A stretch of 64,000 bases of DNA from an uncultured Tenacibaculum sp. (GCA_947492185.1 CANLMR010000001.1:186001-250000), one strand, 5' to 3'. Shown: positions 27,327-37,441, numbered from the stretch's first letter. Made by a program: numbers and translations. The notes: generated by a model from the sequence alone, not told the origin.

Positions 27327-28646
27327 TTAATATTCATCATATAAAGTTGTATTTAATTCCTTCAAATCGATTGCATACATTTTTTTTGAAGGTTTTACCT
27401 GAAATTGTTCTTTTACAAAACCCCCTAAAAGATAAAATTTATTGTCTACCAAAAACATTTTACTCGATTCGTATGGCAAATTAATTTTATATTCTTTTAG
27501 CCCATTGTTTTTAGTATTGAATGCATAAAAATGATTCTTATCAAAAATGTAGATAGTGTCGTCTTTTTTATCAATTGCTGGCATTTTAATTGTTCTAGGT
27601 AAAACTTTCTCAATTTGCCATTTTCCATTCTTCAAATTGAAAGAAGTAATACGGTTCATTTTCTCATTCCCTTTTCCACCGATCATATATAATTTATTGT
27701 TTACTTTGATACACTCTGTTTCTTTTGGATCAGGAAGTTTTCCAATGACGTACCATTTATCTTCTTTAGTATTATAAAGAGAAACATTATTTGAAAATTT
27801 CAATTTATTTTTCTTCAATTTCTTTACAGAACCTCCGACTAAAATTATGCTTTTATCAATTTTAGCTACACCTTGATTTACACCGTTTTGTTTATTATCA
27901 ATTAATTTTTCAAGCTTGTTCTTTTTTAAGTTAAAAACTTCAATGTCATCACTTAAATATTCTCTAGATCTATTCGTTGCAAGTCTTTTTCCTCCCAATA
28001 AATATACTTTATCATCAATAAGAACTGCTTTGTGATAAGCTCTTTTTAAAACCGGTTTCTCTAAAGAATTCCACCTTTTATTTTTTATATCATAAATGTG
28101 AATTTGATTGCTATAACCTTTGTAACTTGAATATCTATTAGCTCGAATTAAAAATTCACTAAAGCTAGCTCTAGGATTTTCACTAACCTCTTGGAGAGCC
28201 ATTCTCATTCCGTCTGATAATGACGATTTATCTCCTCCAAATACATAAATTTTGTCTTTATAGAAAACAGATGCAAACCCATGTAAACCCTTTTTTAGTT
28301 CAGGTAATAATTCAAAATTTAATTCTTTTTTCTTCTTTTTGGTGATAAGAACTTCTGATAGTGCAACTTGTTTCTCAGTAAGAAAAATAGAATTATTCAC
28401 TATTTCCCCAAACAAAATATTTCTATCATAATATTTCACATGTGACAAGAAAATTCTTTGTTTCTCTTTAATCTTCTCTATAAAAACCTTTCCATTTTCA
28501 TCAGTTACATAAACTTTCTTCTTTTTCTTTATATGAACATTTTGAATGGGTTCTTTTGTTTTGGAGTTCAAAATTGTGATTGTATGTTGACCAAAAACAA
28601 ATTGAGAACAGATAAACAGCAAGAATAGTACGAATTTATTTTTCAT
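27327..28646 (-). CDS. Exported kelch-repeat protein with carboxypeptidase-regulatory-like domain
   Basis: 439 residues. Signal peptide at 1-19, then a carboxypeptidase-regulatory-like beta domain (about 20-80) with the pattern TKEPIQNVHI...VTDENGKVFI. From about 115 on, at least five kelch motifs repeat with IYVFGG, VYLLGG, IILVGG, LYMIGG and FYLLGG, as expected for a beta-propeller. It is exported and probably outer-membrane or periplasmic. I see no sorting tail of the type IX type. Ligand unknown. It is a lone gene. Confidence 0.87.
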   Translation of the reverse strand: MKNKFVLFLLFICSQFVFGQHTITILNSKTKEPIQNVHIKKKKKVYVTDENGKVFIEKIKEKQRIFLSHVKYYDRNILFGEIVNNSIFLTEKQVALSEVLITKKKKKELNFELLPELKKGLHGFASVFYKDKIYVFGGDKSSLSDGMRMALQEVSENPRASFSEFLIRANRYSSYKGYSNQIHIYDIKNKRWNSLEKPVLKRAYHKAVLIDDKVYLLGGKRLATNRSREYLSDDIEVFNLKKNKLEKLIDNKQNGVNQGVAKIDKSIILVGGSVKKLKKNKLKFSNNVSLYNTKEDKWYVIGKLPDPKETECIKVNNKLYMIGGKGNEKMNRITSFNLKNGKWQIEKVLPRTIKMPAIDKKDDTIYIFDKNHFYAFNTKNNGLKEYKINLPYESSKMFLVDNKFYLLGGFVKEQFQVKPSKKMYAIDLKELNTTLYDEY

Positions 28647-28767
28647 GAGCTTAGCGATTTGGTATTCTTATAAAAATACGGCAAAATCAAAACCTAATCA
28701 ACCATTTAACTTTTTTTAACTGGAAATTTTTGTCGTCCGGTACAACTCAATAAAATTCGAAGTAAAA

Positions 28768-29109
28768 CTAATACTTCACTAAAGTTTCATTCTCAAAGTT
28801 CAATCCTTCAAATCCAGTTCTTATAAAGTTCCTGATATTCTGATGTCCCGTTCCACTTGGATCATTTACAACCTCAGCATAATATTGCCCGAAACAAGCT
28901 AACGTTTCCTCTTTAGATAATCCTTCTTGAATTGCAAACGAAAACACTTTGCAAGATCCTTGGTTTTCTGTTGATTGATTTTCTAATACTCCATTTTTAA
29001 AAGCAGATGGAGTAAAATTGTAGTTGTTTTCTATGAGTTCAATTGTTTCTTTAAAATCAATTGAAGTAGGTTCTTTTTGCAATTTATTTTTGAATTCTGT
29101 TAACGTCAT
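28768..29109 (-). CDS. HopJ-family protein
   Basis: A 113-residue acidic protein. I start at the Met at 29109 (MTLTEFKNKL); the frame runs 14 codons further but adds residues unlike the family. The patterns FNKL/FKNKL, FTPSAFKNG, NQGSCKVFSFA and QNIRNFIRTG match the family named after Pseudomonas HopJ. Despite that name it is widespread in bacteria without type III secretion, and none is seen here, so a housekeeping role is likelier. It is divergent from aspS. Confidence 0.85.
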   Translation of the reverse strand: MTLTEFKNKLQKEPTSIDFKETIELIENNYNFTPSAFKNGVLENQSTENQGSCKVFSFAIQEGLSKEETLACFGQYYAEVVNDPSGTGHQNIRNFIRTGFEGLNFENETLVKY

Positions 29110-29198
29110 TTTCAGTTTTAATTTAGAACTACAAAAAAATAGATTATTCAACTTAAAAACTAAACTCTAGTAATTTTTTACAAACTAACATTTATAGT

Positions 29199-29206
29199 TA
29201 AATTTG
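29199..29206 (+). promoter_or_regulatory. Promoter -7 element for aspS
   Basis: TAAATTTG, an exact TAnnTTTG match 20 nt before the aspS ATG; the spacing to the start is like that of pheS. The -33 region is only T-rich. Confidence 0.6.
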
Positions 29207-29226
29207 CGCATCTAAAATTATAGACA

Positions 29227-30987
29227 ATGTACAGATCGCATTCTTGCGGTGAGTTAAGAGCATCGCATATTAATACAGAAGTTACCTTAGCAGGTTGGGT
29301 TCAAAAATCAAGAGATAAAGGTTTCATGATTTGGGTTGATTTACGAGATCGTTACGGAATTACTCAGTTGATTTTTGATGAAGAGAGAACTTCTAAAGAC
29401 TTAATGGAAAAAGCAAAAACATTAGGTAGAGAGTTTGTGATTCAAGTAAAAGGAACTGTTATTGAAAGAGCTTCTAAAAATCCAAATTTAGAAACTGGAG
29501 ATATAGAAGTTTTAGTTTCTGAATTAAACATTTTAAACGAAGCAAAATTACCACCATTTACTATTGAAGATGAAACTGATGGTGGAGAAGATATTCGAAT
29601 GAAATATCGTTATTTAGATATTCGTCGTAATCCAGTAAAAGAAAGCTTATTATTCCGTCATAAAGTAGCGATGGAAGTTCGTAATTATCTTTCTGGTGAA
29701 GGATTTATTGAAGTTGAAACTCCATATTTAATTAAATCTACTCCAGAAGGAGCACGTGATTTTGTAGTTCCTTCTCGTATGAATCAAGGTCAGTTTTACG
29801 CATTACCACAATCACCACAAACATTCAAGCAATTGTTAATGGTTGGTGGAATGGATAAGTATTTCCAGATTGTAAAGTGTTTTAGAGATGAAGATTTACG
29901 CGCCGATCGTCAGCCAGAGTTTACACAAATAGACTGCGAAATGGCGTTTGTAGATCAAGAAGATATTTTAAACATCTTTGAAGGAATGACGCGTCATTTA
30001 TTAAAAGAATTAAAAGGTGTTGAAATTGGGGAATTCCCAAGAATGCAATATGATGATGCAATGCGTTTATATGGAAATGACAAACCAGATATTCGTTTCG
30101 GAATGCAGTTTGGTGAGTTAAACAAAGTTGCTCAAACTAAAGAATTCAAAGTATTTAACGATGCTGAATTAGTTGTTGGTATTGCTGTACCTGGTGGAGC
30201 TTCATATACAAGAAAAGAAATTGATAAATTAATCGATTGGGTAAAGCGTCCGCAAGTTGGAGCTTTAGGAATGGTGTATGTGAAATGTAATGAAGATGGA
30301 ACATTTAAATCTTCTGTAGATAAATTCTACGATCAAGAAGATTTAGCAAAATGGGCTGAAGTTACTGGAGCAAAAGCAGGTGATTTAATTTGTGTGCTTT
30401 CTGGGCAAACAGATAAAGTAAGAGCACAATTAAGTGCATTACGTATGGAATTAGCTGAACGTTTAGGTTTACGTAAACCAGATGAGTTTGCCCCATTATG
30501 GGTTGTTGATTTCCCATTACTAGAATGGGACGAAGACACAGAACGTTACCATGCAATGCACCATCCATTTACTTCTCCAAAGCCAGAGCAAATAGCAATG
30601 TTAGCTACAGAACCAGGAAAAGTAAAAGCAAATGCATACGATTTAGTATTAAACGGAAACGAAATTGGTGGAGGATCTATCAGAATTCACGATAAAGAAA
30701 TTCAATCTATGATGTTTGATTATTTAGGATTTACTCCTGAAGAAGCACAAGCTCAGTTTGGATTCTTAATGGACGCTTTCCAATATGGTGCGCCTCCTCA
30801 TGGTGGATTAGCATTTGGGTTTGACCGTTTAGTTGCTATTTTAGGTGGACAAGAAACGATTCGTGATTTTATTGCATTCCCAAAAAACAATTCTGGTAGA
30901 GATGTAATGATTGACGCTCCTGCGAATATTGATAATGAACAATTACAAGAATTAAGTATTCAATTGAATATTCAAGAAGAAGCTTAA
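29227..30987 (+). CDS. aspS: Aspartyl-tRNA synthetase
   Basis: A 586-residue class IIb synthetase that charges tRNA-Asp. The N-terminal OB fold (about 1-110) binds the anticodon. Motif 2 is [18 protein letters not shown] (about 220-237) and motif 3 is [15 protein letters not shown] near 535-550. The bacterial insertion (GAD) domain lies between (about 290-410). Length is normal for the bacterial form. It has its own promoter and a strong terminator and forms a single-gene unit. Confidence 0.98.
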   Translation: MYRSHSCGELRASHINTEVTLAGWVQKSRDKGFMIWVDLRDRYGITQLIFDEERTSKDLMEKAKTLGREFVIQVKGTVIERASKNPNLETGDIEVLVSELNILNEAKLPPFTIEDETDGGEDIRMKYRYLDIRRNPVKESLLFRHKVAMEVRNYLSGEGFIEVETPYLIKSTPEGARDFVVPSRMNQGQFYALPQSPQTFKQLLMVGGMDKYFQIVKCFRDEDLRADRQPEFTQIDCEMAFVDQEDILNIFEGMTRHLLKELKGVEIGEFPRMQYDDAMRLYGNDKPDIRFGMQFGELNKVAQTKEFKVFNDAELVVGIAVPGGASYTRKEIDKLIDWVKRPQVGALGMVYVKCNEDGTFKSSVDKFYDQEDLAKWAEVTGAKAGDLICVLSGQTDKVRAQLSALRMELAERLGLRKPDEFAPLWVVDFPLLEWDEDTERYHAMHHPFTSPKPEQIAMLATEPGKVKANAYDLVLNGNEIGGGSIRIHDKEIQSMMFDYLGFTPEEAQAQFGFLMDAFQYGAPPHGGLAFGFDRLVAILGGQETIRDFIAFPKNNSGRDVMIDAPANIDNEQLQELSIQLNIQEEA

Positions 30988-31007
30988 GAAATAAACATAA
31001 AATACAT

Positions 31008-31032
31008 AATCCCGCCATGTGCGGGATTTTTT
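31008..31032 (+). terminator. Intrinsic terminator after aspS
   Basis: An 8-bp GC-rich stem (31008-31015 with 31021-31028) with a T7 tail, 20 nt past the aspS stop. Confidence 0.88.
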
Positions 31033-31046
31033 ATTACTTTTAGATT

Positions 31047-31787
31047 ATGATAGATGTATTTTTTGAACAATTTGGAAAAGAGATTATACACAGAAAAGCT
31101 GAAAAAGATGTTATAAATCAGTATAAAAATGTTTTACCAAACAACTTATTACAATTCTGGGAAAAAGAAGGTTGGAATGGTTATTACAAAGGATTGTTCT
31201 GGGTTGTTAACCCAAATGATTATCATGGGGTTTTAGAAGATTGGATTGGAGATACTGAACTCTATAAAAATGATTCTTATGCTGTTTTTGCTAGAACAGC
31301 TTTTGGTAAATTATATGTTTGGAGTTTTAAAAAGAGAGATTACTTTACTATAGACCCTATATATGGAACTTCATTTGATTTTAATGATAATTATCCTAAT
31401 CAAAACGAAGAAGATGAAAGTGAATTAACAATGGAATCTTTTTTTATTACTTCAGATATTGAAGATTACGATTTTTTTGACGATAATGAAAAGGGATTAT
31501 TTGATAAAGCTATTGAAAAACTAGGTAAGCTTAAAGAAAATGAAATGTTTAGTTTTGAACCTGCTTTAATATTAGGAGGAACAAATACATTAGAAAATCT
31601 TAGAAAGGTCTCTATTATGCCTCAATTACATATATTATCTGAACTTTCAAAAGAAGATATGGTTAATTATACCCCAAATATTGACGTATCAAAATTAGTG
31701 GAAGATCATTTTCGAGAAAAAGACAAAGAAAATTCTAAACCAACATCTTTATTTGATAAAATAAAAAACTTATTTAAAAGAAATTAA
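31047..31787 (+). CDS. GAD-like / Tdi1-type immunity-like protein
   Basis: 246 residues, no signal peptide, strongly acidic. The N-terminal half (about 1-105: LPNNLLQFWEKEGW, then FWVVNPNDYHGVLEDW) matches the GAD-like domain, and the middle (about 120-200) resembles the T6SS immunity Tdi1 C-terminal region (DUF1851). Such proteins neutralise DNase effectors of the Tde type in Agrobacterium. No effector, toxin or type VI gene is visible in this window, so it looks like an orphan. It starts the unit with the genes at 31789 and 32502 (gaps of 1 and 8 nt). Confidence 0.75.
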   Translation: MIDVFFEQFGKEIIHRKAEKDVINQYKNVLPNNLLQFWEKEGWNGYYKGLFWVVNPNDYHGVLEDWIGDTELYKNDSYAVFARTAFGKLYVWSFKKRDYFTIDPIYGTSFDFNDNYPNQNEEDESELTMESFFITSDIEDYDFFDDNEKGLFDKAIEKLGKLKENEMFSFEPALILGGTNTLENLRKVSIMPQLHILSELSKEDMVNYTPNIDVSKLVEDHFREKDKENSKPTSLFDKIKNLFKRN

Positions 31788-31788
31788 A

Positions 31789-32493
31789 ATGAATAAAAGT
31801 ATTCACTTCATTATTATTTTATTTACAACTATAGGTTGTTTTTCTCAAGAATTAACAGGGAAAGAATTATTGAACAAAGCCATTCAATATCATGATCCTA
31901 ATGGAAATTGGAATACGTTCAAAGGAACTTTGAATGTAACCATGACAATTCCTAACAAACCCAAAAGAGATAGTAAGATAAAAATAGATTTACCCAATGA
32001 ATTCTTTTATGTAAAAGCAACCAGAGGAGAAAACACTACAGAATATACTATAGACAAGAAAGAGTGTAAAATTGCCTTTAATGGTAATCAAAACCCATCT
32101 GAAACTATTTTAAAGGAACATAAATTAAGCTGTGATCGAGCAAACCTTTATAAAAACTACTACAGCTATCTATATGGACTTCCAATGAAGTTGAAAGACG
32201 ATGGAACAAAAGTTCATGATACAGTAGAAAAGAAAAAATTTAAAGGAAAAGAATATCTAGTATTAAAAGTAACTTACGATGAAAGTGTAGGTAAAGATAC
32301 TTGGTATTTTTACTTTAACCCTAAAACTTATGCTATGGAGATTTATCAATTTTTCAAAGTAGCTAAAGATAGCGGTGAATATATTCTACTTTCTGAAGAA
32401 GAAATTATTAATAGTATAAAAATGCCAAAAGTTAGAGCTTGGTATTATAATAAAGATGATGGTTATTTAGGTACAGATACGTTGGTTAAATAA
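31789..32493 (+). CDS. Exported LolA/DUF6503-like protein
   Basis: 234 residues with a signal peptide (about 1-19, ending in CFSQ; whether the Cys is lipidated is unclear). The rest is beta-rich, with KYLxLKVTYDESVGKDTWYFYFNP-like pattern near 160-180, resembling the LolA-like outer-membrane lipoprotein-sorting fold seen in DUF6503-like proteins. It begins 1 nt after the GAD-like gene and ends 8 nt before the CLC gene, so the three are one transcription unit. Function is unknown. Confidence 0.7.
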   Translation: MNKSIHFIIILFTTIGCFSQELTGKELLNKAIQYHDPNGNWNTFKGTLNVTMTIPNKPKRDSKIKIDLPNEFFYVKATRGENTTEYTIDKKECKIAFNGNQNPSETILKEHKLSCDRANLYKNYYSYLYGLPMKLKDDGTKVHDTVEKKKFKGKEYLVLKVTYDESVGKDTWYFYFNPKTYAMEIYQFFKVAKDSGEYILLSEEEIINSIKMPKVRAWYYNKDDGYLGTDTLVK

Positions 32494-32501
32494 AACGGTA
32501 A

Positions 32502-34280
32502 ATGCTAATTTCTAAGAAAACACTAAAACGAATTCTCATTTGGAGGTATAAAAATGTTTCTGAACGTCAATTCGTTTATATTTTAAGTGTTTTAGTTGGT
32601 TTTTTAGCTGGTTTAGGAACATTAGTGCTTAAAAACCTAACTTACTTTTTTCAATGGGTACTAGAAGGGAATTTAATTAAAGATTATCATTATTCATTCT
32701 ACTTTCTATTTCCAATTATTGGACTCCTTTTGGTTCACATTATCAAAAAATACCTGCTCAAAAAAGAGATTGGTCATGGTATTTCAACTACGCTCGAGGC
32801 TATCTCTAAAAAGAGTGGAATTATAGAACAATATAAAATTTATGCTTCCATACTTACAGCTCCAATCACAGCAGGATTTGGAGGGTCTATTGGATTACAA
32901 GGGCCGGCTGTGAGCACAGGTGCTGCATTGGGGTCTGGAATTTCACAATTGTTTCATGTAAACACTAAAACTAGAATGTTATTAATTGCATGTGCTGCCG
33001 CAGGTGCAATGGCATCTATGTTTCAAGCTCCTATTGCTGCCATTATTTTTGCTATTGAAATTTTCAGTTTAGATCTGGCTTTTGTTTCGCTTATTCCATT
33101 ATTACTAGCTTCAGTTTCTGCAATTATTACTTCTTATTTCTTTTTGGGTCAAGATCTACTGTTCTCTGTAAAAATTCAAGAAACTTTTCAAATAAAAGAT
33201 ATTGCTTTTTATGTTTTTTTAGCAATTTTTACTGGATTTGCCTCGGTCTATTTTTCAAAAATCTATTTTATAATTATTAATTTCTTCAATCGGTTTAAAA
33301 AATCATCTTACAAACTTTTCTGGAGTTCTATAGCAATCGGTTTATTACTATTATTAGTTCCTCCACTTTATGGAGAAGGATATTCGATAATTAATAATTT
33401 GTTATTAAACAATGCTGCAGAAGCATTAAAAGAGTTGCCTTATGAATTTGATAAAACTAACGTTTGGACTATCATTATTCTATTAATGATAGTAGGTATT
33501 CTTAAAGTAATAGCTATGACCACAACTTTCGCCGCTGGTGGTGTTGGCGGTATTTTTATTCCTACATTGGTTATGGGAAGTATTTTAGGAAACGTATTGG
33601 CAAAATGTATAAATCAATTAGGGTTTTCTGTTTCTGAAACGAACTTCACATTAATTGGAATGACGGGATTAATGGCAGGAGTTCTTCATGCTCCTTTAAC
33701 TGCTATTTTCTTAATTGCTGAAATTACTGGCGGATATGATTTATTTGTTCCTTTAATGCTAGTTGCCGCGGTTTCGTATGCAATTACAAAATACTTTGTT
33801 TCTAACTCAATTTATGCTGTGGAATTAGCTGAAAGAGGAGAGTTAATAACACATGATAGAGATAAAAATGTAATGATGATGATGAGTATCGAAAAAATCA
33901 TTGAAAAAAACTTTATTGCTATTTCTTTGGAAATGACTTTACGGGAAATACTAACCACTGCAGTTACAAAATCAAATAGAAATATTTTTCCGGTTTTAAA
34001 TGAAAACAATGAGTTTCTAGGTATTATTTTATTAGATGATATTCGCCCTATACTATTTGATGAAAAGCTATATGATAAATTGACTGTTCAAGATTTTATG
34101 AAAAGTGCACCAACTGTAATCTTTAATACTGATAGTATTGAACAAATAATGCAAAAGTTTAAAGAAAGTGGCTCATGGAATTTACCAATTGTACAACATG
34201 ATGGTACTTATATTGGTTTCATATCAAAGTCAAAATTATTATCAGCTTACAGGTCTAAATTGCTTCAAGTTACCTCATAG
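32502..34280 (+). CDS. CLC-family chloride channel/transporter with two CBS domains
   Basis: 592 residues: CLC membrane domain (about 1-440), then two CBS domains (about 455-590). CLC antiporters need an external gating Glu in GREGP and an internal proton Glu. Here the first motif reads GLQGP, with Gln133 (codon CAA at 32898-32900), and the internal site reads FAIEI, with Ile187 where the second Glu is expected. By analogy with E148Q-type mutants the protein is probably not a coupled H+/Cl- exchanger and may act as a channel. The selectivity GSGIP motif is GHGIS. The CBS pair may bind nucleotides. Confidence 0.9.
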   Translation: MLISKKTLKRILIWRYKNVSERQFVYILSVLVGFLAGLGTLVLKNLTYFFQWVLEGNLIKDYHYSFYFLFPIIGLLLVHIIKKYLLKKEIGHGISTTLEAISKKSGIIEQYKIYASILTAPITAGFGGSIGLQGPAVSTGAALGSGISQLFHVNTKTRMLLIACAAAGAMASMFQAPIAAIIFAIEIFSLDLAFVSLIPLLLASVSAIITSYFFLGQDLLFSVKIQETFQIKDIAFYVFLAIFTGFASVYFSKIYFIIINFFNRFKKSSYKLFWSSIAIGLLLLLVPPLYGEGYSIINNLLLNNAAEALKELPYEFDKTNVWTIIILLMIVGILKVIAMTTTFAAGGVGGIFIPTLVMGSILGNVLAKCINQLGFSVSETNFTLIGMTGLMAGVLHAPLTAIFLIAEITGGYDLFVPLMLVAAVSYAITKYFVSNSIYAVELAERGELITHDRDKNVMMMMSIEKIIEKNFIAISLEMTLREILTTAVTKSNRNIFPVLNENNEFLGIILLDDIRPILFDEKLYDKLTVQDFMKSAPTVIFNTDSIEQIMQKFKESGSWNLPIVQHDGTYIGFISKSKLLSAYRSKLLQVTS

Positions 34281-34318
34281 AAAAATACTATCTATATAAG
34301 GCAAAAGGTAAGTGATAA

Positions 34319-34963
34319 TTACTTATCTATTTCAAAGTTAATAGCCATTAAATGCTTCACATTAACAAGTTCATTATCAATTTTACCTGGCTTAAATTTT
34401 GGTAACGATTTAATAAGTCTTGTCGCTTCAGCTTCTAATAATTTTCCGTTAATTGGTCCTAGAGCAACAATCTTTTTAACACCTCCTTTTGCATCAATAA
34501 TAAAACTAGTCCAAACAATACCTTCAATACCTTTCTCTTTTAAAACTGGTGGATACTTTAAATTATCATTTATGTAATTATTTAAAACATCCTTTAAGTT
34601 TCCTTTGTAATTTGAATTATTATCGGCAATTAATAAAACTGGTTGCTCAGTTACTTCGCCTAAATAAACATCTCTTGCCTTTACTTCTTTTTTCGGAGCT
34701 TTGTTCTTCGTAGAATTAATTGCACTTAAATTCTTTCTTAACTTGTGATAGTAGTTGTTTCTTCTTGTTCTAAGATATCTTTTGGTTTTTGGTTTCGGTA
34801 TTACCTTTTCTTCATTTTCTTTATCATATAAACATTTATCTATAGTATTTAATTCCATTAAAAGATCATCCGATGATGAACTTTCACATACATCGTTTTG
34901 TGCTATTATTAATGTGTTTGATAAAAAAACGAAGCCTAAAATCAATATTCTTTTTAAAATCAT
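34319..34963 (-). CDS. Secreted TonB C-terminal domain protein (copy 1 of 5)
   Basis: 214 residues with a cleavable signal peptide (about 1-21) and no later membrane anchor. A short N-terminal region carries the pattern NTIDKC and a basic KRYLRTRR motif; the TonB-like C-terminal domain (about 115-212) has YPPVLKEKGIEGIVWTSFIID and LPKFKPGK. Classical TonB keeps an uncleaved N-terminal helix to bind ExbB/ExbD, which is missing here. It is the most diverged of five related genes in the window, sits alone without a receptor, and converges on the CLC gene. Confidence 0.82.
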   Translation of the reverse strand: MILKRILILGFVFLSNTLIIAQNDVCESSSSDDLLMELNTIDKCLYDKENEEKVIPKPKTKRYLRTRRNNYYHKLRKNLSAINSTKNKAPKKEVKARDVYLGEVTEQPVLLIADNNSNYKGNLKDVLNNYINDNLKYPPVLKEKGIEGIVWTSFIIDAKGGVKKIVALGPINGKLLEAEATRLIKSLPKFKPGKIDNELVNVKHLMAINFEIDK

Positions 34964-35251
34964 AATACAGGAGTTTAATAGTAGTTGTAAAAAATTTAAT
35001 TGTGTGTTTTTTAATTACACCACAAATAAAGTTCAACTTTAAAGTTTTTGAATTCTAAAACTGCGTGAAAGGGAAAAACGAGACTTAAAAGGGAATAAAT
35101 CCAGTTCAATTTTTTCAACAAACCCAGTATTTACGTTAATTTTTGGTTTTACTAAGAACAAATCACCGTTCAGATTTCTATTTTACCACTTATCATAATT
35201 TGGCTCTAAAAAGTGGATTAGATATTTAATTTAGCTGAAAAAACAAAAATT

Positions 35252-36361
35252 ATGATCCGTTTACTATTTGCTTTGATTGCCTTTTTTATGTCTGTTATGG
35301 TAAGTTTATATGCTCAATCAACAAACAGACCACAAGAACCAGTTGCTCCATTACCATATTTGGTTGAAGAAGTTTCTTTTTTAAACACTAAAGAGAACTT
35401 TAAGCTTGCCGGAACATTAACCCTTCCTAAAAATCAAAAGAATCCACCAATTGCTATTTTAATTTCAGGTTCTGGGCCACAAAATAGAGACAGCGAAGTA
35501 AAATCATTTAATCACCGCCCTTTTCTTGTATTATCTGATTATTTAACAAGAAACGGAATTGCTGTTTTACGATATGATGATCGTGGAGTTGGTGAATCTA
35601 AAGGTGTTTTTAAAGCTGCAACTACTCATGATTTTGCTGATGACGCAGAAAGTGCTGTGGCGTATTTAAAAACTAGAAAAGATATTATTGATACGAATCA
35701 AATCGGGTTAATTGGACATAGTGAAGGTGGAATAATTGGAGCTATAGCATCTTCTAGAAATAAAGATATTGCTTTTTTTATCTCTTTAGCTGGACCAGGA
35801 ACAGATGGAAAAGAAGTGTTATTAACACAATCTAGAAAATCATTAGAACTTAAAAAAGTACCTGCAGATGTTATTGATTTTAATGAAATGCTATCTAACG
35901 GAATATATACCATTGTTCAAAAAGAACCAGATTCTCTTTCTATTGCTAACAGTACTCGAAAATTCTTTTTAGATAAGAAGAAAGAATTTCCTAAAAATTT
36001 AATGCTTGCACAAATAAATGATGCTGTAATTGATCAACAAATAAAAGCAATTACAGATAAATGGTTAATGAACTTTATTAAAACAGATCCGAAACCTTAT
36101 TTTTCAAAAATTAGCTGCCCATTTTTAGCTTTAAACGGTTCAAAAGATATACAAGTTCTGTCTAAATTAAATTTAAATGGAATCAAAGATGCTCTTAAGG
36201 ATTCTAAAAACAATGATGTAGAAATAAAAGAATTAGAAGGGTTTAATCATTTATTTCAGGAGGCTCAAACAGGCAGTGTAGAAGAATATAGTAAAATTGA
36301 AGTCACATTTTCAGAAAAAGCTATGATTATTATAAAAAATTGGATATTAAAACGCTTTTAA
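35252..36361 (+). CDS. Exported alpha/beta hydrolase
   Basis: 369 residues with a signal peptide (about 1-21). An early beta region precedes the alpha/beta core: oxyanion stretch LISGSGPQNRD (70-80), nucleophile Ser157 in GHSEGG, an acid near 290 in ALNGSKDIQV and His in EGFNHLFQ near 332. It resembles secreted S9/YuxL-type serine hydrolases of Bacteroidota. It is followed by the LytS-type kinase gene after 30 nt and may share a transcript, which would tie it to that two-component system. Confidence 0.87.
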   Translation: MIRLLFALIAFFMSVMVSLYAQSTNRPQEPVAPLPYLVEEVSFLNTKENFKLAGTLTLPKNQKNPPIAILISGSGPQNRDSEVKSFNHRPFLVLSDYLTRNGIAVLRYDDRGVGESKGVFKAATTHDFADDAESAVAYLKTRKDIIDTNQIGLIGHSEGGIIGAIASSRNKDIAFFISLAGPGTDGKEVLLTQSRKSLELKKVPADVIDFNEMLSNGIYTIVQKEPDSLSIANSTRKFFLDKKKEFPKNLMLAQINDAVIDQQIKAITDKWLMNFIKTDPKPYFSKISCPFLALNGSKDIQVLSKLNLNGIKDALKDSKNNDVEIKELEGFNHLFQEAQTGSVEEYSKIEVTFSEKAMIIIKNWILKRF

Positions 36362-36391
36362 TAATTAGTATCTTTCACTTTTAGAAAATTT

Positions 36392-37441
36392 ATGAACCTA
36401 AGGTCGCAACAATTACTTTTCTGGATATTACAAATTATAGGCTGGGGAATACCTTCCTTCTTAAATGGTTACGGAAAATATGTGTTAAATACTGATGCTT
36501 TAATTAAAAAGTATTTAATTCTAGAAGCTATACTTTTTTTTATTCTTGGTATTTTTTGGACTACCGTTTTAAGAAGTTATATTAAAAAATATATAGCTTC
36601 TTTCGATACTCTGAAAAAAGATTATATAAAAGTTATAGTTGCTTATGTGTTTTCTTCATTTGGTTTTGGTATTTCCTTAATTAGTTTATCCTATTTAGCG
36701 TACAGTTTTATACTCGAAAAAAGTATGGAATTAACAGTTAAAATGTTCCTTATAACCTTTCTCAATCTTTTTCTCTTCATTCTCTTTTGGTTACTATTTT
36801 ATATCAGTATTAAAACATTAATTAATTCAAAGAAAAAACATATTGAATATTTAGAGTTAGAGAGTTCTTTTAAAGATTCTCAGTTGAATACGTTAAAAGG
36901 GCAAATTAATCCTCATTTTATGTTTAATAGTTTAAATAATATTAGAGGGCTAATGTTGGAAGATGTGGAAAAAGCAAGAGATATGATTACTCGTCTTTCT
37001 GAATTATTGCGTTACTCACTTTCTAAAAGCAGTAATAGCACCATAAAAATTAAGGAAGAGTTAGAAATGGTTGCTAATTTCATCGCACTAAGCCATATTC
37101 AGTTCGAAGATAGATTAATTTATGAAGAAAATGTAGATCCCAATCTTTTAGAACTAGAAATACCTCCAATGATTATTCAAATGTTAATTGAGAATGCCAT
37201 AAAGCATGGTATTTCTCAACAAAAAAATGGGGGAACTGTACACCTACAAGTATCACAAAAAGAGAAAAGTCTAGAAATAATAGTAACTAATACTGGACAA
37301 CTTGAAAAAAACAAAGAATCTACAAAGATTGGACTGAAAAACATTAGCGATCGTCTTCGAATTTTATATGGTGAGAAGGCTAATTTTAAACTTTCTGAAA
37401 AAGAAGGTAACGTAATTGCGCATATACAAATTCCGTTATGA
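36392..37441 (+). CDS. LytS-type sensor histidine kinase
   Basis: 349 residues. Four membrane helices at about 8-25, 42-60, 80-105 and 118-140 form the sensor; the His_kinase domain has the phospho-accepting His175 in the motif QINPHFMFNSLNN, and an HATPase at about 260-345 shows IENAIKHG and GLKNISDRL. The layout is the LytS/YehU kind, with no extra sensory domain. Its stop overlaps the start of the partner response regulator by 4 nt. The signal sensed is unknown. Confidence 0.93.
   Translation: MNLRSQQLLFWILQIIGWGIPSFLNGYGKYVLNTDALIKKYLILEAILFFILGIFWTTVLRSYIKKYIASFDTLKKDYIKVIVAYVFSSFGFGISLISLSYLAYSFILEKSMELTVKMFLITFLNLFLFILFWLLFYISIKTLINSKKKHIEYLELESSFKDSQLNTLKGQINPHFMFNSLNNIRGLMLEDVEKARDMITRLSELLRYSLSKSSNSTIKIKEELEMVANFIALSHIQFEDRLIYEENVDPNLLELEIPPMIIQMLIENAIKHGISQQKNGGTVHLQVSQKEKSLEIIVTNTGQLEKNKESTKIGLKNISDRLRILYGEKANFKLSEKEGNVIAHIQIPL

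Noticed and set aside
28768..29109. HopJ-like gene as a virulence effector
   Set aside because: No secretion system seen, and the family is common in non-pathogens.
34964..35251. The 288-nt gap between the TonB-C gene and the hydrolase as a hidden RNA or protein gene
   Set aside because: I saw no tRNA-like cloverleaf, terminator hairpin or reading frame of note; it probably holds two divergent leaders.
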